Assembly (NCBI GenBank): GCA_023630585.1
Contig: CM042555.1
Coordinates: 11,426,001 to 11,490,000 of the forward strand
DNA from: Cranoglanis bouderius
Lineage: Eukaryota > Chordata > Actinopteri > Siluriformes > Cranoglanididae
Direction: 5' to 3'
Length of the DNA stretch: 64,000 nucleotides
The notes beneath the pieces were generated by a model. It was not told where the DNA came from. It did no database searches and saw nothing but the letters and a program-made list of their open reading frames with translations. This document shows positions 51,201-59,966 of the stretch, in pieces. How positions within the stretch are numbered: position 1 is the stretch's first letter; each line of letters starts with the position of its first letter. Position numbers and translations under genes: made by a program.

Positions 51201-54200
51201 AGACATGTGACATTTGAACTAATGTTGACTTCATTTAAACAGTTTGCATACTGTGTCATGGGGCTATGTACAGTGCCCTCCACTAATATTGGCACCCTTG
51301 GTAAATATGAGCAAGGAATCCTGTGAAAAATTGTCTTTATTGTTTAACCTTTTGATCATTTGTTCAAACAATTCACAAAAATACTCTGCTCTCATGGATA
51401 TCAAACAATTGCAAACAAAACAGAAAAAAATATCAAAAATAAATATATCTTTAACTATAGGTGTGCAACTATTATTGGCACCCTTTTAGTCAATACTTTG
51501 TGCTACCTCCCTTTGCCAAGATAACAGCTCTGAGTTTTCTCCTATAATGCCTGATGAGGTTGGAGAATACATGGCAAGGGATCTGAGACCATTCCTCCAT
51601 GCAGAATCTCTCCAGATCTTTCAAATTTCAAGGTCCATGCTGGTGGACTCTCTTCTTCAGTTCACCCCACAGGTTTTCTATGGGTTTCAAGTCAGGGGAC
51701 TAGGATGGCCATGGCAGGACCTTGATTTTGTGGTCAGTAAACCATTTTTGTGTTGAGTTTAATGCAGGTCATTGTCCTGTTGGAAGATCCAACCACCGCC
51801 CATTTTAAGCTTTCTATCAGAGTCAGTCAGGTTTTCATTTAATATCTGTTGATATTTGATAGCCCATGATGTCATGTATCCTAACAAAATGTCCAGGTCC
51901 TCTGGCAGAAAAACAGCCCCAAAACATTAAAGAGCCACCGCCATATTTAACCGTGGGCATGAGGTACTTTTCCATATGGCTACCTCTCTGTGTGCGCCAA
52001 AACCACCTCTGGTGTTCATTGCCAAAAAGCTCTATTTTGGTTTCATCTGACCATAGAACCCGATCCCATTTGATGTTCCAGTAGTGTCTGGCAAACTGAA
52101 GACACTTGAGTTTGTTTTTGGATGAGAGTTGAGGCTTTTTTCTTGAAACCCTTCCAAACAACTTGTGATGATGTAGGTGACTTCGGATTGTAGTTTTGGA
52201 GACTTTCTGACTCCAAGACGCAACTAACTTCTGCAATTCTCCAGCTGTGATCCTTGGATATTTTTTGGCCACTCGAACCATCCTCTTCAGAGTGCGTTGA
52301 GACAATATAGACACACGTCCAATTCCAGGTTGATTCATTACAATTCCAGTTGAATGGAACTTCTTAATTATTGCCCTGATGGTGGAAATGGGCATTTTCA
52401 ATGCTTGTGCTATTTTCTTATAGCCACTTCCCATTTTGTGAAGTTCAACAAACTTTTTCCGCACATCACAGCTATATTCATTGGTCTTACCCATTGTTAT
52501 GAATGACTAAGGGAATTTGGTAAATATGTGTTACCTGATATTTATACCCCTGTGAAAGAGGAAGTCATGGTTGAACAATTTCCTGTTCCTAATCACCCAG
52601 GTGTACTAAAAAAAAAAAAAAGAGTAAAATATCAATGGGAATATACTTCAAATATATTTTTCTTATATGAATTCATAGGGGTGCCAATAATTGTTTCACA
52701 CCTATATTTAATGAAGATTTTTTTTGGATAAACCTGTGTTGTGTTTGTAATTGTTTGATATCCATGAGAGCAGAATATTTTTGTGAATTTTTTGAACAAA
52801 AGATCAAGACATTAAACAATAGAGACAAATTTTCACAGCCCTCTTTGCTCATATTTACCAAGGGGGCCAATATTAGTGGAGGGCACTATAAACACAAGAT
52901 ATTCATATACATAATAAAGTATATATGTATATGAAAATTGTGGATGTGATTTCACAGTGTATTCAGGACACTATACCTTATTGTGGAATTGCCCTTGAAC
53001 GATATTGAATTGATATTGAATTACATATCCATATCAAATGAATTGGATAAATCAGGAATTCAAGGAGTTTTAAAAAATAAAATAAAATAATTGAGAGAGC
53101 ACAGCTACCAAAGGCATGTGTCCCGAGATTTATTCTTCTCCAGATGTTATTTTTAACCTAACACACATGGTTTTAACACCCCACTGCTTCAGAGAACTTT
53201 GATTATCTGGACAACTGTTGATCTTCAGTGGATCTGTGCAGGAAGCTGCATTTCTAAGAGTTGGATTCAGCACCTGTGGGGTTAATGAATGCCAGACAGC
53301 CACATTATTCCCCAAAGTAATTTATGTGTCCCAGGCCTAACTGCTCTACATTAGTAGCTATTTATAAAGGCAAGCACTAAAATAAAGCTGAGACAGAGAA
53401 CAGGATGTTCCTCTTCCAAGGAGCTCTGTTATTTATTATCCCTTCCACTGTCATGAATGTTTAACAACACATTTTGATTAATCCCAGAACATCAGCAAGG
53501 CATCCAGAGGTCTCACACTGACGTACCATCAGGTTTGTCTGGGTCCCTGTTCAGCACAGCGTAGCGTGGTAGGTCGATTCCTTCCTCCTGCAGGATGCGA
53601 TACACCTCCCTCCTAAAGAGACGTTACATAAGACAGCTGCCACACCTTCAGTCTTCATGACAGCAGTATAAACAGACAGTGAACTAGGAGATTACGTAGA
53701 TTAAGTGGGTTACTATGGCCTTGCTCACAGTACAGGGAAAATCTGATTTATTTTTTTTTGACCACATATCTACAGTGGATGCAGGCCTGTTTATGTTGAG
53801 TAATGTAAGGGCAGGCATAAGCAGGTTAGTTAACAAGCTATCAACACCAAGATTTCACATAAGCTCACAATATTACAATTCTGACAAGCATTTTCTCCCC
53901 AATTTGGTCACCTGTCAATTCCCACCCACCAACCAGTTCTCCCCATTATACGACATCTACCAACCAAGGACAGTGAAGACAGGAGTGCTTCCTCCAAGAC
54001 ATGTGAAGACCTCATTTTTTCAAACTGCTGCTCATACTGCATCACAGGGCAGTGTAACACACACAGAGGAAAATGCTATCCACCCTCTCCCGTGATTGGC
54101 TATTGTCATTATGATTGACAGGGGAGATAAGAGTATGCAATCCCTCCCTTGTCTCTTAATTACGAAATGGCACTTCACTGATCAGGCCCATAGTGTCCCC

Positions 54201-54280
54201 TCCCATGGCTTGGCCCCTTTATGATGTTTTTTTTTGTCACAATGTAGCAGTTATTTTGACAAGAATGGCATGCACTGAAC

Positions 54281-54315
<35 letters not shown>

Positions 54316-55985
54316 ATTTAATTTGAAATTTTATTTGACTCTGATTGAGATTCAGACTGCAGAAAATATTTTCTTGATTAGAGAAATCAGACTTTATTAT
54401 CAGACTTTATTATATTACTTTATTTATTATCAGACTTGATTAGCTTTATATTTATGCTCATAGTTTTCATAGCCTTATATACAGGTGCATCTCAATAAAT
54501 TAGAATGTCGTGGAAAGTTCATTTATTTCAGTAATTCAACTCAAATTGTGAAACTCGTGTATTAAATAAATTCAATGCATACAGACTGAAGTAGTTTAAG
54601 TCTTTGGTTCTTTTAATTGTGATGATTTTGGCTCACATTTAACAAAAACCCACCAATTCACTATCTCAACAAATTAGAATATGGTGACATGCCAATCAGC
54701 TAATCAACTCAAAACACCTGCAAAGGTTTCCTGAGCCTTCAAAATGGTCTCTCAGTTTGGTTCACTAGGTAAGCCACAAACATTCATTGCCAAAGAAGCT
54801 GGCTGTTCACAGAGTGCTGTATCCAAGCATGTTAACAGAAAGTTGAGTGGAAGGAAAAAGTGTGGAAGAAAAAGGTGCACAACCAACCGAGAGAACCGCA
54901 GCCTTATGAGGATTGTCAAGCAAAACCGATTCAAGAATTTGAGTGAACTTCACAAGGGATGGACTGAGGCTGGGGTCAAGACATCAAGAGCCACCACACA
55001 CAGACGTGTCAAGGAATTTGGCTACAGTTGTCGTATTCCTCTTGTTAAGCCACTCCTGAACCACAGACAACATCAGAGGCGTCTTACCTGGGCTAAGGAG
55101 AAGAAGAACTGGACTGTTGCCCAGTGGTCCAAAGTCCTCTTTTCAGATGAGAGCAAGTTTTGTATTTCATTTGGAAACCAAGGTCCTAGAGTCTGGAGGA
55201 AGGGTGGAGAAGCTCATAGCCCAAGTTGCTTGAAGTTCAGTGTTCAGTTTCCACAGTCTGTGATGATTTGGGGTGCAAGGTCATCTGCTGGTGTTGGTCC
55301 ATTGTGTTTTTTGAAAACCAAAGTCACTGCACCCGTTTACCAAGAAATTTTGGAGCACTTCATGCTTCCTTCTGCTGACCAGCTTTTTGAAGATGCTGAT
55401 TTCATTTTCCAGCAGGATTTGGCACCTGCCCACACTGCCAAAAGCACCAAAAGTTGGTTAAATGACCATGGTGTTGGTGTGCTTGACTGGCCAGCAAACT
55501 CACCAGACCTGAACCCCATAGAGAATCTATGGGGTATTGTCAAGAGGAAAATGAGAAACAAGAGACCAAAAAATGCAGATGAGCTGAAGGCCACTGTCAA
55601 AGAAACCTGGGCTTCCATACCATCTCAGCAGTGCCACAAACTGATCACCTCCATGCCACGCCGAATTGAGGCAGTAATTAAAGCAAAAGGAGCCCCTACC
55701 AAGTATTGAGTACATGTACAGTAAATGAACATACTTTCCAGAAGGCCAACAATTCACTAAAAATGTTTTTTTATTGGTCTTATGAAGTATTCTAATTTGT
55801 TGAGATAGTGAATTGGTGGGTTTTTGTTAAATGTGAGCCAAAATCATCACAATTAAAAGAACCAAAGACTTAAACTACTTCAGTCTGTGTGCATTGAATT
55901 TATTTAATACACAAGTTTCACAATTTGAGTTGAATTACTGAAATAAATGAACTTTTCCACGACATTCTAATTTATTGAGATGCAC

Positions 55986-56072
<87 letters not shown>

Positions 56073-57244
56073 TGTTTCTTGTTTCTCTCCTCCTCTTATT
56101 AATAATATTCAATTATTAATCATCTTATTAATATTACTGTATTTCTTATATTTATCTGTTCTTGTTAAGCACCAACACACCAAGACAAATTCCTTGTACA
56201 TGTAAACACACAGTACTTGGCAATAAAGGCTAATTCTGATTCTGATTCTTTGCATGAATTTACTCCCTATAGTAACTGAACTTACTAACTACAGGGTGTC
56301 CCAACTATCTCCATACACAGGGTAAATTAACACGTTTTAGCAAAATGTCTTCCAAAATGTTGCATTTATATTATACCTTTTTTTTCATATAGGCTTTAAG
56401 AATGCCTGTGACAAAAGAAGAACTCATTCTCATGGCTGGATCAGGAAGCTGTCTAAAGATTGCGATGGACTTTAACATGAAACATGGCAAGCACACCACA
56501 CACACGATACTGTCGCCAAACTTATTAACAAATTCAAAAAGATGGAACGTGTTGTAGACAAACCGAGAAGTGGACGTCCACAAACATCCACTGACAAAGG
56601 CACAACCGACATGGTGCTGGCAAACATAATTCCCTATGTATGGAGAGTTTTGTGACATCCTGTATATAGAGGGAGGTGTTTCAGTCCTACCTGTCCTGTA
56701 TGTAATACTGCATATTAAGGTCGTTGATCAGCAGTGGGTTACGGAGTTTGGCGTAACGCACAGCTTTATCCAATGGGAAACCTGTCAGTGAATAGAAAAA
56801 GGAAGTTTTTAAAGAAATAACTAATAAACAAAAGGCAAATGAGACAAATGATAAACTGTGCATGAGACTGATTATGGCAAACATGGCAGTACTTTACAAA
56901 AAGGTTCACAGCAGAGGTGGGTGGTAACACGCTACATTTACTTCGTTAAATTTACTTGAGTAACTTTTTGAAAAAAATGTACTTTTAAGAGTAGGTTTAA
57001 CTGGCCATAATTATACTCTTACTCAAGTTTATTTTTAATCACAGAACCACATTCAGTGGCATTCCTTTGTTATTGTTTTAATTGTTAATGAATATATGTA
57101 GTTATAATGATTAGTTTATATCACGTATAATGAGGTCGCGAGTCTCGCGATATGCTGCAGTGGCCTGAATGCGAACGCAATAACTGCTCACTTTTTTAGT
57201 GACTCAGTCGAAGGGGGGGAGAAGCGAGCGTGTCGAGGGAGGCA

Positions 57245-57324
<80 letters not shown>

Positions 57325-59925
57325 ACGGACGCACGTACACAAGCACGTACACAGGCATGTACACAGGCATGTACACAAGCACGTACACACACACAACCAT
57401 ACTAACACACACAAACACTCACTCTCTCTCTACACACACTTTCTCTTCTGTTCCATAGTCTGTTCTTTTGTTCTCTGTTGTCTTGTTTCAATGCAGATGC
57501 TGACAAGTTTGTGTTGTTAACATGTTGTGAAAACAAAGACAGTCAATTGTTGGGAAAATGTTTGTTTTTTGGGGTGTGTGAAATTTTGTGTTGAAAATGA
57601 CAGGTTCTGTGTTATTGTACCCATCACAGGACTGGGATATCCTGCTTCATCTTGAACACAGGTTTTATATCATATAAACAGAACAGACAGACTTTCAAGG
57701 AGAGGTGTGACTTACAGTTCTCCATGTAGTCCAAGATTCAGGATTTTCCCTTCATTTTAATCAGATCCGAAGTAACTAGTAACTTGAGTAGGCTTCTCAT
57801 TGGATACTTTATTACTCTTCCTCAAGTCATTATTAACAATATTTTTATAAGTAGTTTTACTTGTACTTGAGTAAAATTTTTGGCTATTCTACCCAGCTCT
57901 GGTTCACAGCTTATCTTTCCACATTTATAAAGTCAGTATGGGGGTTATATGAATAATAGCGTGGGAGGAGGTCTCTGGTTTGATTTATGTCTGATTCATC
58001 TTTTGAGGTTTAGCTTTATGTTGATGATTAAACAGCACCTCATGGGACCGTCAGAGGAAACATAAACTACTTTTCAACACTGGCGATACCTTACAGACAC
58101 TGGGTATAGAATGAAATTGTGAGGAAAAGTTCAAAAAGAAGGTTTAGGAAGGTCAGGCTGGTCCTACATCACAGAAAAGCAACCACCTTTCGAGTGAAAG
58201 GAGATGAGGCAGTCGCAGAGGGGCCATTTCTCCACCGGCTCATTGAGTATGACGTCCTCGGGGAAGATGATCACAGTGATGTACTCAAACTTGCACAGAC
58301 GCTCCAGTATCTGCGTCATGGGCTTAGACTTGGACTTCTTCATCATACAGCAGATCCCCACCACAATCTGACGCTCCGGAGGCTGGAAAGAGCAAATCGG
58401 TGACAAGCAGTAATAAGGGTGGAGCACACAAACCTCAGCATTACACTACAAGCTATGAATAGTTATTATCATGTTGCATCATTCCTGTACTGCCAGGGAT
58501 GCTGAAGTTGCCAGCTTTTCGACTGTGCAGTCATTTAAAACATAGATTTCAAGAGAGAATACATTAAGCTGAGTAGAAACACTAATGCTTACAGCATCCT
58601 TGAACATGTAAGAAATGCTGTTATAGGAAATAAAGTGTGATGATGTTTTATTCCTCTTATATAGCAATTTATCAAGAACTTTTTTTATTCATCAAAGAAT
58701 GACATGTAATACTGATGAATTTATAGTTACATTTAATGTTTTGGAATGTTTGCAAAATAAGTTAGTTCTGGTTATCACTTATTGATCGGTTTTGGCGATT
58801 AATCAGCGCCAATAACCGATTGCTGGAACTATCGGTTATCTGCAAAAATCCACACCAATAATTCTTCCCGGTTGCATCCGTTGCAGGAGCGGCTGAGAAT
58901 GGTCAGCTGTTATTATACAGTACGAGAGCGGCCTCTAGAGGCGAAATACAAACTATCACTGACAAATTTTGTGGTGTTATTTGAAGTGTTTTTTGGTTCA
59001 TTTTGGATGTCTCTATTTTTACTTGTTATTTGGAGTGTTACTTTTTGGTTCAGTTTGGATGTATATCTTCTATTTACTTTAATATTTATTAATAGTTAAT
59101 ATATATTAATATTTATTCCGTTTAAAAAAGTACAGTACATTTTCATGGTACAGTCAGTACTGTTTATTTTTGTAATAAAGTTCGGCAATATTTTATTTTG
59201 AGTGTTATGTTTTCATTCAGTATCAATTTTAAAAACCATGATGATTAATTGGTTTTGGCAGGTACTGCCCAACTTAGTTATCGGTATCGGTAAAATCCAC
59301 CATCAGTTGACCTCTACTCAGCAGCCTGTCTTTTTTCTCTCACTCTTGAAGTTAATAAGATAATGAATTGCAGCCTGACAAGTTACCAAGAAACAGGAAA
59401 ATCCAAAGCCCTCTGTCTTGAAGACTTTCCCAATGGTGTACAATTTACCAACTATTACGAAGCACTGACACTGGAGACTCCTTCCATTGTATGAATGAAG
59501 CTGCTTCAAAGTGTGTGTTTTATAGTTTGACCTACATCATTCTTATTATGTCATTAATGAGACCCCATTAGATAACGCATTGCTCAAACCTAACTGTGCT
59601 GTAATATAGGCTTCTTCTAATAGTTTCATTACCAAGTTATTGACAGATTGTTTCCCTCCCATCTACAATGTCACAATCAGTTGTCACACTGTTATTAATT
59701 TATAAAGAAAGGGCAAAGAAAGTGTGACCATCGCATTCAGACGAATGAGCAAGAAACCAGGAGCTCAGTCCTCACCGAGTCTACCTCCAGGTCATCCTCG
59801 TACAGCTCCATGTCTGTCCTCATGCTGCCGTAGCTGTCCAGGCCCTCGCGCTCATCCTCGTCGCAGCCCACGAAGAATTTGGGAGCGCCACGCTGGCTCT
59901 CGCCCGGGCTGCTGGGCTCTGACAT
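22697..59925 (-). CDS. ppip5k1: PPIP5K1: bifunctional inositol pyrophosphate kinase/phosphatase-like, spliced
   Basis: Phosphorylates InsP6 and 5-InsP7 at position 1 to make inositol pyrophosphates; the C-terminal half is a histidine-acid-phosphatase-like domain that removes them. Cytosolic. Coding exons in transcript order: 59925-59776, 58382-58187, 56781-56691, 53612-53527, 51091-50937, 49695-49594, 49041-48880, 48792-48671, 47519-47418, 47256-47170, 47078-47003, 46798-46689, 45880-45795, 45633-45508, 42222-42101, 42010-41828, 41024-40883, 39978-39755, 39558-39431, 38708-38594, 38504-38397, 37659-37546, 37391-37251, 36778-36685, 34477-34352, 32783-32721, 27427-27290, 27195-27082, 26030-25480, 22783-22697. 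Total 4,101 nt, or 1,366 codons plus stop, with all phases fitting. FEGCSMVP and [14 protein letters not shown], plus the map1a neighbour, favour PPIP5K1 over PPIP5K2. Confidence 0.95.
23348..24623 (+). mobile_element. Tc1-like transposon, internally deleted
   Basis: 1,276 bp between TA dinucleotides with inverted repeats of about 200 bp (AGTTGCAATCAAAATTATTC at the left, complement at the right). It is inserted in the last ppip5k1 intron, in sense opposite to the gene. Confidence 0.9.
23718..24405 (+). pseudogene. Tc1 transposase fragments
   Basis: Pieces in three frames: [20 protein letters not shown], then a [15 protein letters not shown] segment (first catalytic Asp appears as Asn), [18 protein letters not shown], and [16 protein letters not shown] to the C-terminal end. 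The glycine-rich middle section present in other Tc1 copies here is missing, which fits an internal deletion. Not functional. Confidence 0.88.
28251..29123 (-). mobile_element. Tc1-like transposon, deletion derivative
   Basis: About 873 bp ending ATGTCCACTG|TA, with the left end CAATAGATATAAAAAGTCTA. The - strand retains [13 protein letters not shown] and [20 protein letters not shown] (the Tc1 Glu motif). Upstream transposase sequence is mostly missing. In a ppip5k1 intron. Confidence 0.8.
29130..29235. repeat. Short 'GGTTCC/AGAACC' fish repeat fragment
   Basis: GTTCCACATAGAACAC and AAAAAGGGTTCCTCAGGGTC are typical of an abundant fish nonautonomous repeat; it is a fragment adjoining the Tc1 at 28251-29123. 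Confidence 0.4.
29905..30084 (-). CDS. ppip5k1: Candidate 180-nt ppip5k1 cassette exon
   Basis: A strong acceptor (tctgcctcttcttcttcag) precedes a 180-nt open stretch that ends G|gttagc. It enters and leaves in phase 1, exactly like the neighbouring tail exons, so it could be included or skipped without a frameshift. It encodes about 60 residues ([20 protein letters not shown], then [20 protein letters not shown], then [19 protein letters not shown]), helix-like and rich in His, Leu and Arg, unlike the disordered tail around it. If the weak donor is not used, a TAG follows at once, so an alternative terminal exon is possible. I recognise no relative. Confidence 0.5.
30085..32720. other. ppip5k1 intron, no feature seen
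   Basis: AT-rich intron between the candidate 180-nt exon and exon 32783-32721. It has a CA tract at 32357-32381 and no recognisable coding or complete mobile element. Confidence 0.5.
33300..33346. repeat. (CA)n/(TG)n microsatellite
   Basis: About 23 CA units on the + strand; on the gene strand this is (TG)n immediately after the candidate microexon donor. Other CA tracts: 27521-27544, 27607-27637, 32357-32381, 57249-57317. Confidence 0.95.
33350..33373 (-). CDS. ppip5k1: Candidate 24-nt ppip5k1 microexon
   Basis: AG-flanked 24-nt block encoding QSSEDIK plus split codons at both ends, phase 1 in and phase 1 out, between constitutive exons 34477-34352 and 32783-32721. The acceptor is ttttcactgtaatctag and the donor AAAG|gtagtg. 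The intron then runs straight into a (TG)n tract on this strand. The size (a multiple of three, under 27 nt) suits a regulated microexon. No transcript evidence is available. Confidence 0.4.
34619..36014 (-). mobile_element. Tc1-like transposon, decayed
   Basis: 1,396 bp flanked by TA. The left end CAGTGAGGGAAAAAAGTATT is mirrored at the right. The - strand shows [20 protein letters not shown], then [20 protein letters not shown], and further on [20 protein letters not shown], in different frames. The DDE second half is largely lost. A short perfect hairpin (GGAGCACTC... near 35720-35757) lies upstream of the transposase start. Confidence 0.9.
36685..47256 (-). CDS. ppip5k1: ppip5k1 phosphatase-like domain exons
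   Basis: Fifteen exons from 47256 down to 36685. The first carries the histidine-phosphatase signature [10 protein letters not shown] (Arg at residue 400, His 401). Later landmarks are [56 protein letters not shown], the [18 protein letters not shown] segment, [20 protein letters not shown], and [20 protein letters not shown] followed by [18 protein letters not shown]. These match the family across the whole domain. The exon joint after residue M of ...VRNPM depends on a gtgaga donor at 47169. The last exons in the range (37659-36685) run into the disordered tail. Confidence 0.93.
38853..39408. mobile_element. Tc1-type MITE, copy 2
   Basis: 556 bp flanked by TA, ends CAGTACTGTGCAAAAGTTTT and its near-complement. 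It ends 22 bp from the donor edge of ppip5k1 exon 39558-39431. Homologous to the copy at 19071-19618. Confidence 0.87.
40157..40816. mobile_element. hAT-like repeat with GC-rich internal insert
   Basis: Ends CAGGGATGGGCGACATGG and CGTCCAGCCCTG resemble the inverted ends of fish hAT MITEs, but flanking 8-mers do not match. The middle (about 40325-40635) is a distinct GC-rich sequence with CACGTG and many CpG, probably a separate insertion. Family not identified. Confidence 0.45.
41470..41660. repeat. Dispersed repeat fragment
   Basis: Sequence around GGTTGATTATTTTCCTATAA and CAGCACTCC resembles a second copy near 26440-26600 (TTGATTAATTTTCCATAACA). Both lie in ppip5k1 introns. Confidence 0.4.
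42415..42783. repeat. Degenerate transposon-derived repeat
   Basis: AAGTATTCACCCCCTAATGA on the left and GGGGGTGAATACTTATTTAT further right form opposed arms, ending gggggcactgta. Probably a Tc1 remnant; no frame survives. Confidence 0.45.
43260..45196 (-). mobile_element. Tc1-like transposon carrying a nested insertion
   Basis: Inverted repeats of about 150 bp are diverged but recognisable (tttcttctgttttt...catactaaat at the left, complement at 45130-45196). The - strand has transposase pieces: [51 protein letters not shown], then, beyond a nested element, a C-terminus-like [18 protein letters not shown]. The Glu-containing segment between them is gone. Confidence 0.8.
43571..44149. mobile_element. 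TIR element nested in the Tc1
   Basis: 579 bp bounded by TGCCACGGTCACACTA and the complement of TGCCGCGGTTACACTA. It interrupts the Tc1 transposase immediately after DNDPKHRSN. Base composition and sequence differ from the host element. No clear target duplication and no transposase frame; the superfamily is undetermined. Confidence 0.6.
45197..45281. repeat. (TA)n microsatellite
   Basis: About 42 TA units starting exactly at the right end of the Tc1 element at 43260-45196. Confidence 0.95.
47418..59925 (-). CDS. ppip5k1: ppip5k1 N-terminal ATP-grasp kinase exons
   Basis: Nine exons encode residues 1 to about 389. The start is [10 protein letters not shown] at 59925, followed by an acidic leader. 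The conserved block begins [20 protein letters not shown], then [41 protein letters not shown] and [20 protein letters not shown]. Then follow [32 protein letters not shown], and [20 protein letters not shown]. The catalytic-type [12 protein letters not shown] places Asp at residue 333, matching the Asp mutated in kinase-dead human PPIP5K1. Kinase residues therefore look intact. Confidence 0.94.
48320..48600 (+). repeat. Teleost dispersed repeat, second copy
   Basis: Shares ATTCATCTTTAGTAAGCATT, GGTGGGCATACACCCTGGAT and GGGGAGAATGTGCAAAACAC with the common fish repeat. It lies in the intron next to ppip5k1 exon 48792-48671. Confidence 0.55.
49696..50936. other. ppip5k1 intron, no feature seen
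   Basis: AT-rich intron with no recognised exon, transposon end or tandem repeat. Confidence 0.5.
51271..52888 (-). mobile_element. Tc1-like transposon, full length, decayed
   Basis: 1,618 bp with inverted ends CAGTGCCCTCCACTAATATT at the left and a near-perfect complement at the right, where one end base is mutated. It lies in a ppip5k1 intron just 180 bp upstream of exon 51091-50937 in transcript sense. The transposase reads on the - strand. Confidence 0.9.
51720..52494 (-). pseudogene. Tc1 transposase, frame-broken
   Basis: An open frame from 52494 to 51835 (219 codons) carries the HTH region and the first catalytic Asp in [12 protein letters not shown], then [13 protein letters not shown]. 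It ends in a frame break; a later frame shows WIFQQDND with stops after it, so the second half is not translatable in one piece. The N-terminus ([20 protein letters not shown]) is typical of the family. Confidence 0.85.
54282..54312. repeat. Poly(A) tract
   Basis: About 31 consecutive A in a ppip5k1 intron. No retroposed gene is recognisable directly upstream. Confidence 0.9.
54482..55988 (+). mobile_element. Tc1-like transposon, nearly complete
   Basis: 1,507 bp flanked by TA, with long terminal inverted repeats: CAGGTGCATCTCAATAAATT at the left and its complement at the right end. The repeats extend to roughly 200 bp. It contains an open transposase frame. It sits in the ppip5k1 intron between exons 56781-56691 and 53612-53527, and a long (TA)n tract follows its right end. 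Confidence 0.92.
54744..55709 (+). CDS. Tc1-family DD34E transposase, open frame
   Basis: A 321-codon frame with no internal stop. Helix-turn-helix DNA-binding sequence runs over residues 10-90 ([20 protein letters not shown]). The catalytic triad is Asp135 (LFSDESKF), Asp225 ([14 protein letters not shown]) and Glu260 ([12 protein letters not shown]); the last two are separated by 34 residues, the Tc1 spacing. A basic GRKKCGRKR stretch (36-44) resembles the AT-hook/NLS region. The first nine residues look unrelated to a Tc1 N-terminus, and the first helix of the paired-like domain seems missing, which suggests a small deletion that brought an upstream ATG into frame. It is probably inactive despite the open frame. 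Confidence 0.85.
   Translation: MVSQFGSLGKPQTFIAKEAGCSQSAVSKHVNRKLSGRKKCGRKRCTTNRENRSLMRIVKQNRFKNLSELHKGWTEAGVKTSRATTHRRVKEFGYSCRIPLVKPLLNHRQHQRRLTWAKEKKNWTVAQWSKVLFSDESKFCISFGNQGPRVWRKGGEAHSPSCLKFSVQFPQSVMIWGARSSAGVGPLCFLKTKVTAPVYQEILEHFMLPSADQLFEDADFIFQQDLAPAHTAKSTKSWLNDHGVGVLDWPANSPDLNPIENLWGIVKRKMRNKRPKNADELKATVKETWASIPSQQCHKLITSMPRRIEAVIKAKGAPTKY
55989..56067. repeat. (TA)n microsatellite
   Basis: About 39 TA units beginning at the TA target site next to the right end of the 54482-55988 Tc1 element. Confidence 0.95.
56292..56662 (+). mobile_element. 371-bp mariner-like deletion derivative
   Basis: Flanked by TA, with inverted ends CAGGGTGTCCCAACTATCTC and the complement of CAGGATGTCACAAAACTCTC. 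The interior encodes a broken helix-turn-helix leader ([14 protein letters not shown], then [20 protein letters not shown] in another frame). Only the start of a transposase remains. Its right end is 28 bp from ppip5k1 exon 56781-56691, on the donor side. Confidence 0.75.
56912..57901. mobile_element. hAT-like nonautonomous element with 8-bp target duplication
   Basis: 990 bp with ends CAGAGGTGGGTGG and CTACCCAGCTCTG, flanked on both sides by GTTCACAG (56904-56911 and 57902-57909). An 8-bp duplication is the hAT hallmark. The interior has paired 'ACTTGAGTAA' arms and a (CA)n tract at 57249-57317. No transposase frame. In the ppip5k1 intron between exons 58382-58187 and 56781-56691. Confidence 0.85.
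58770..59315. repeat. Dispersed repeat with 'ATCGGTTATC' arms
   Basis: Opposed ATCGG-rich arms (taaccgattgc...atcggttatc at 58800-58840 and atcggtatcggt at 59281-59292) bracket about 540 bp in a ppip5k1 intron. They resemble a common fish nonautonomous DNA element. Boundaries are approximate. Confidence 0.4.
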
Positions 59926-59966
59926 CACAGTCCACAGCGGCAACTATCAGTGTCCCGCCGCGCCAT
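59923..59966 (-). promoter_or_regulatory. ppip5k1: uORF overlapping the ppip5k1 start codon
   Basis: A 13-codon reading frame (MARRDTDSCRCGL) starts at 59966 with G at -3 and G at +4. Its TGA at 59927-59925 overlaps the main ATG at 59925-59923 as TGATG. It is relevant only if this stretch is transcribed as 5'UTR, which is likely but unproven. Confidence 0.5.

Noticed and set aside
57188..57520. Several poly-His/Thr and poly-Cys/Val frames
   Set aside because: Translation of the CA microsatellite within the hAT-like element.
22697..59925. Assignment as ppip5k2
   Set aside because: The [19 protein letters not shown] region and the map1a neighbour fit PPIP5K1 better; PPIP5K2 differs here.
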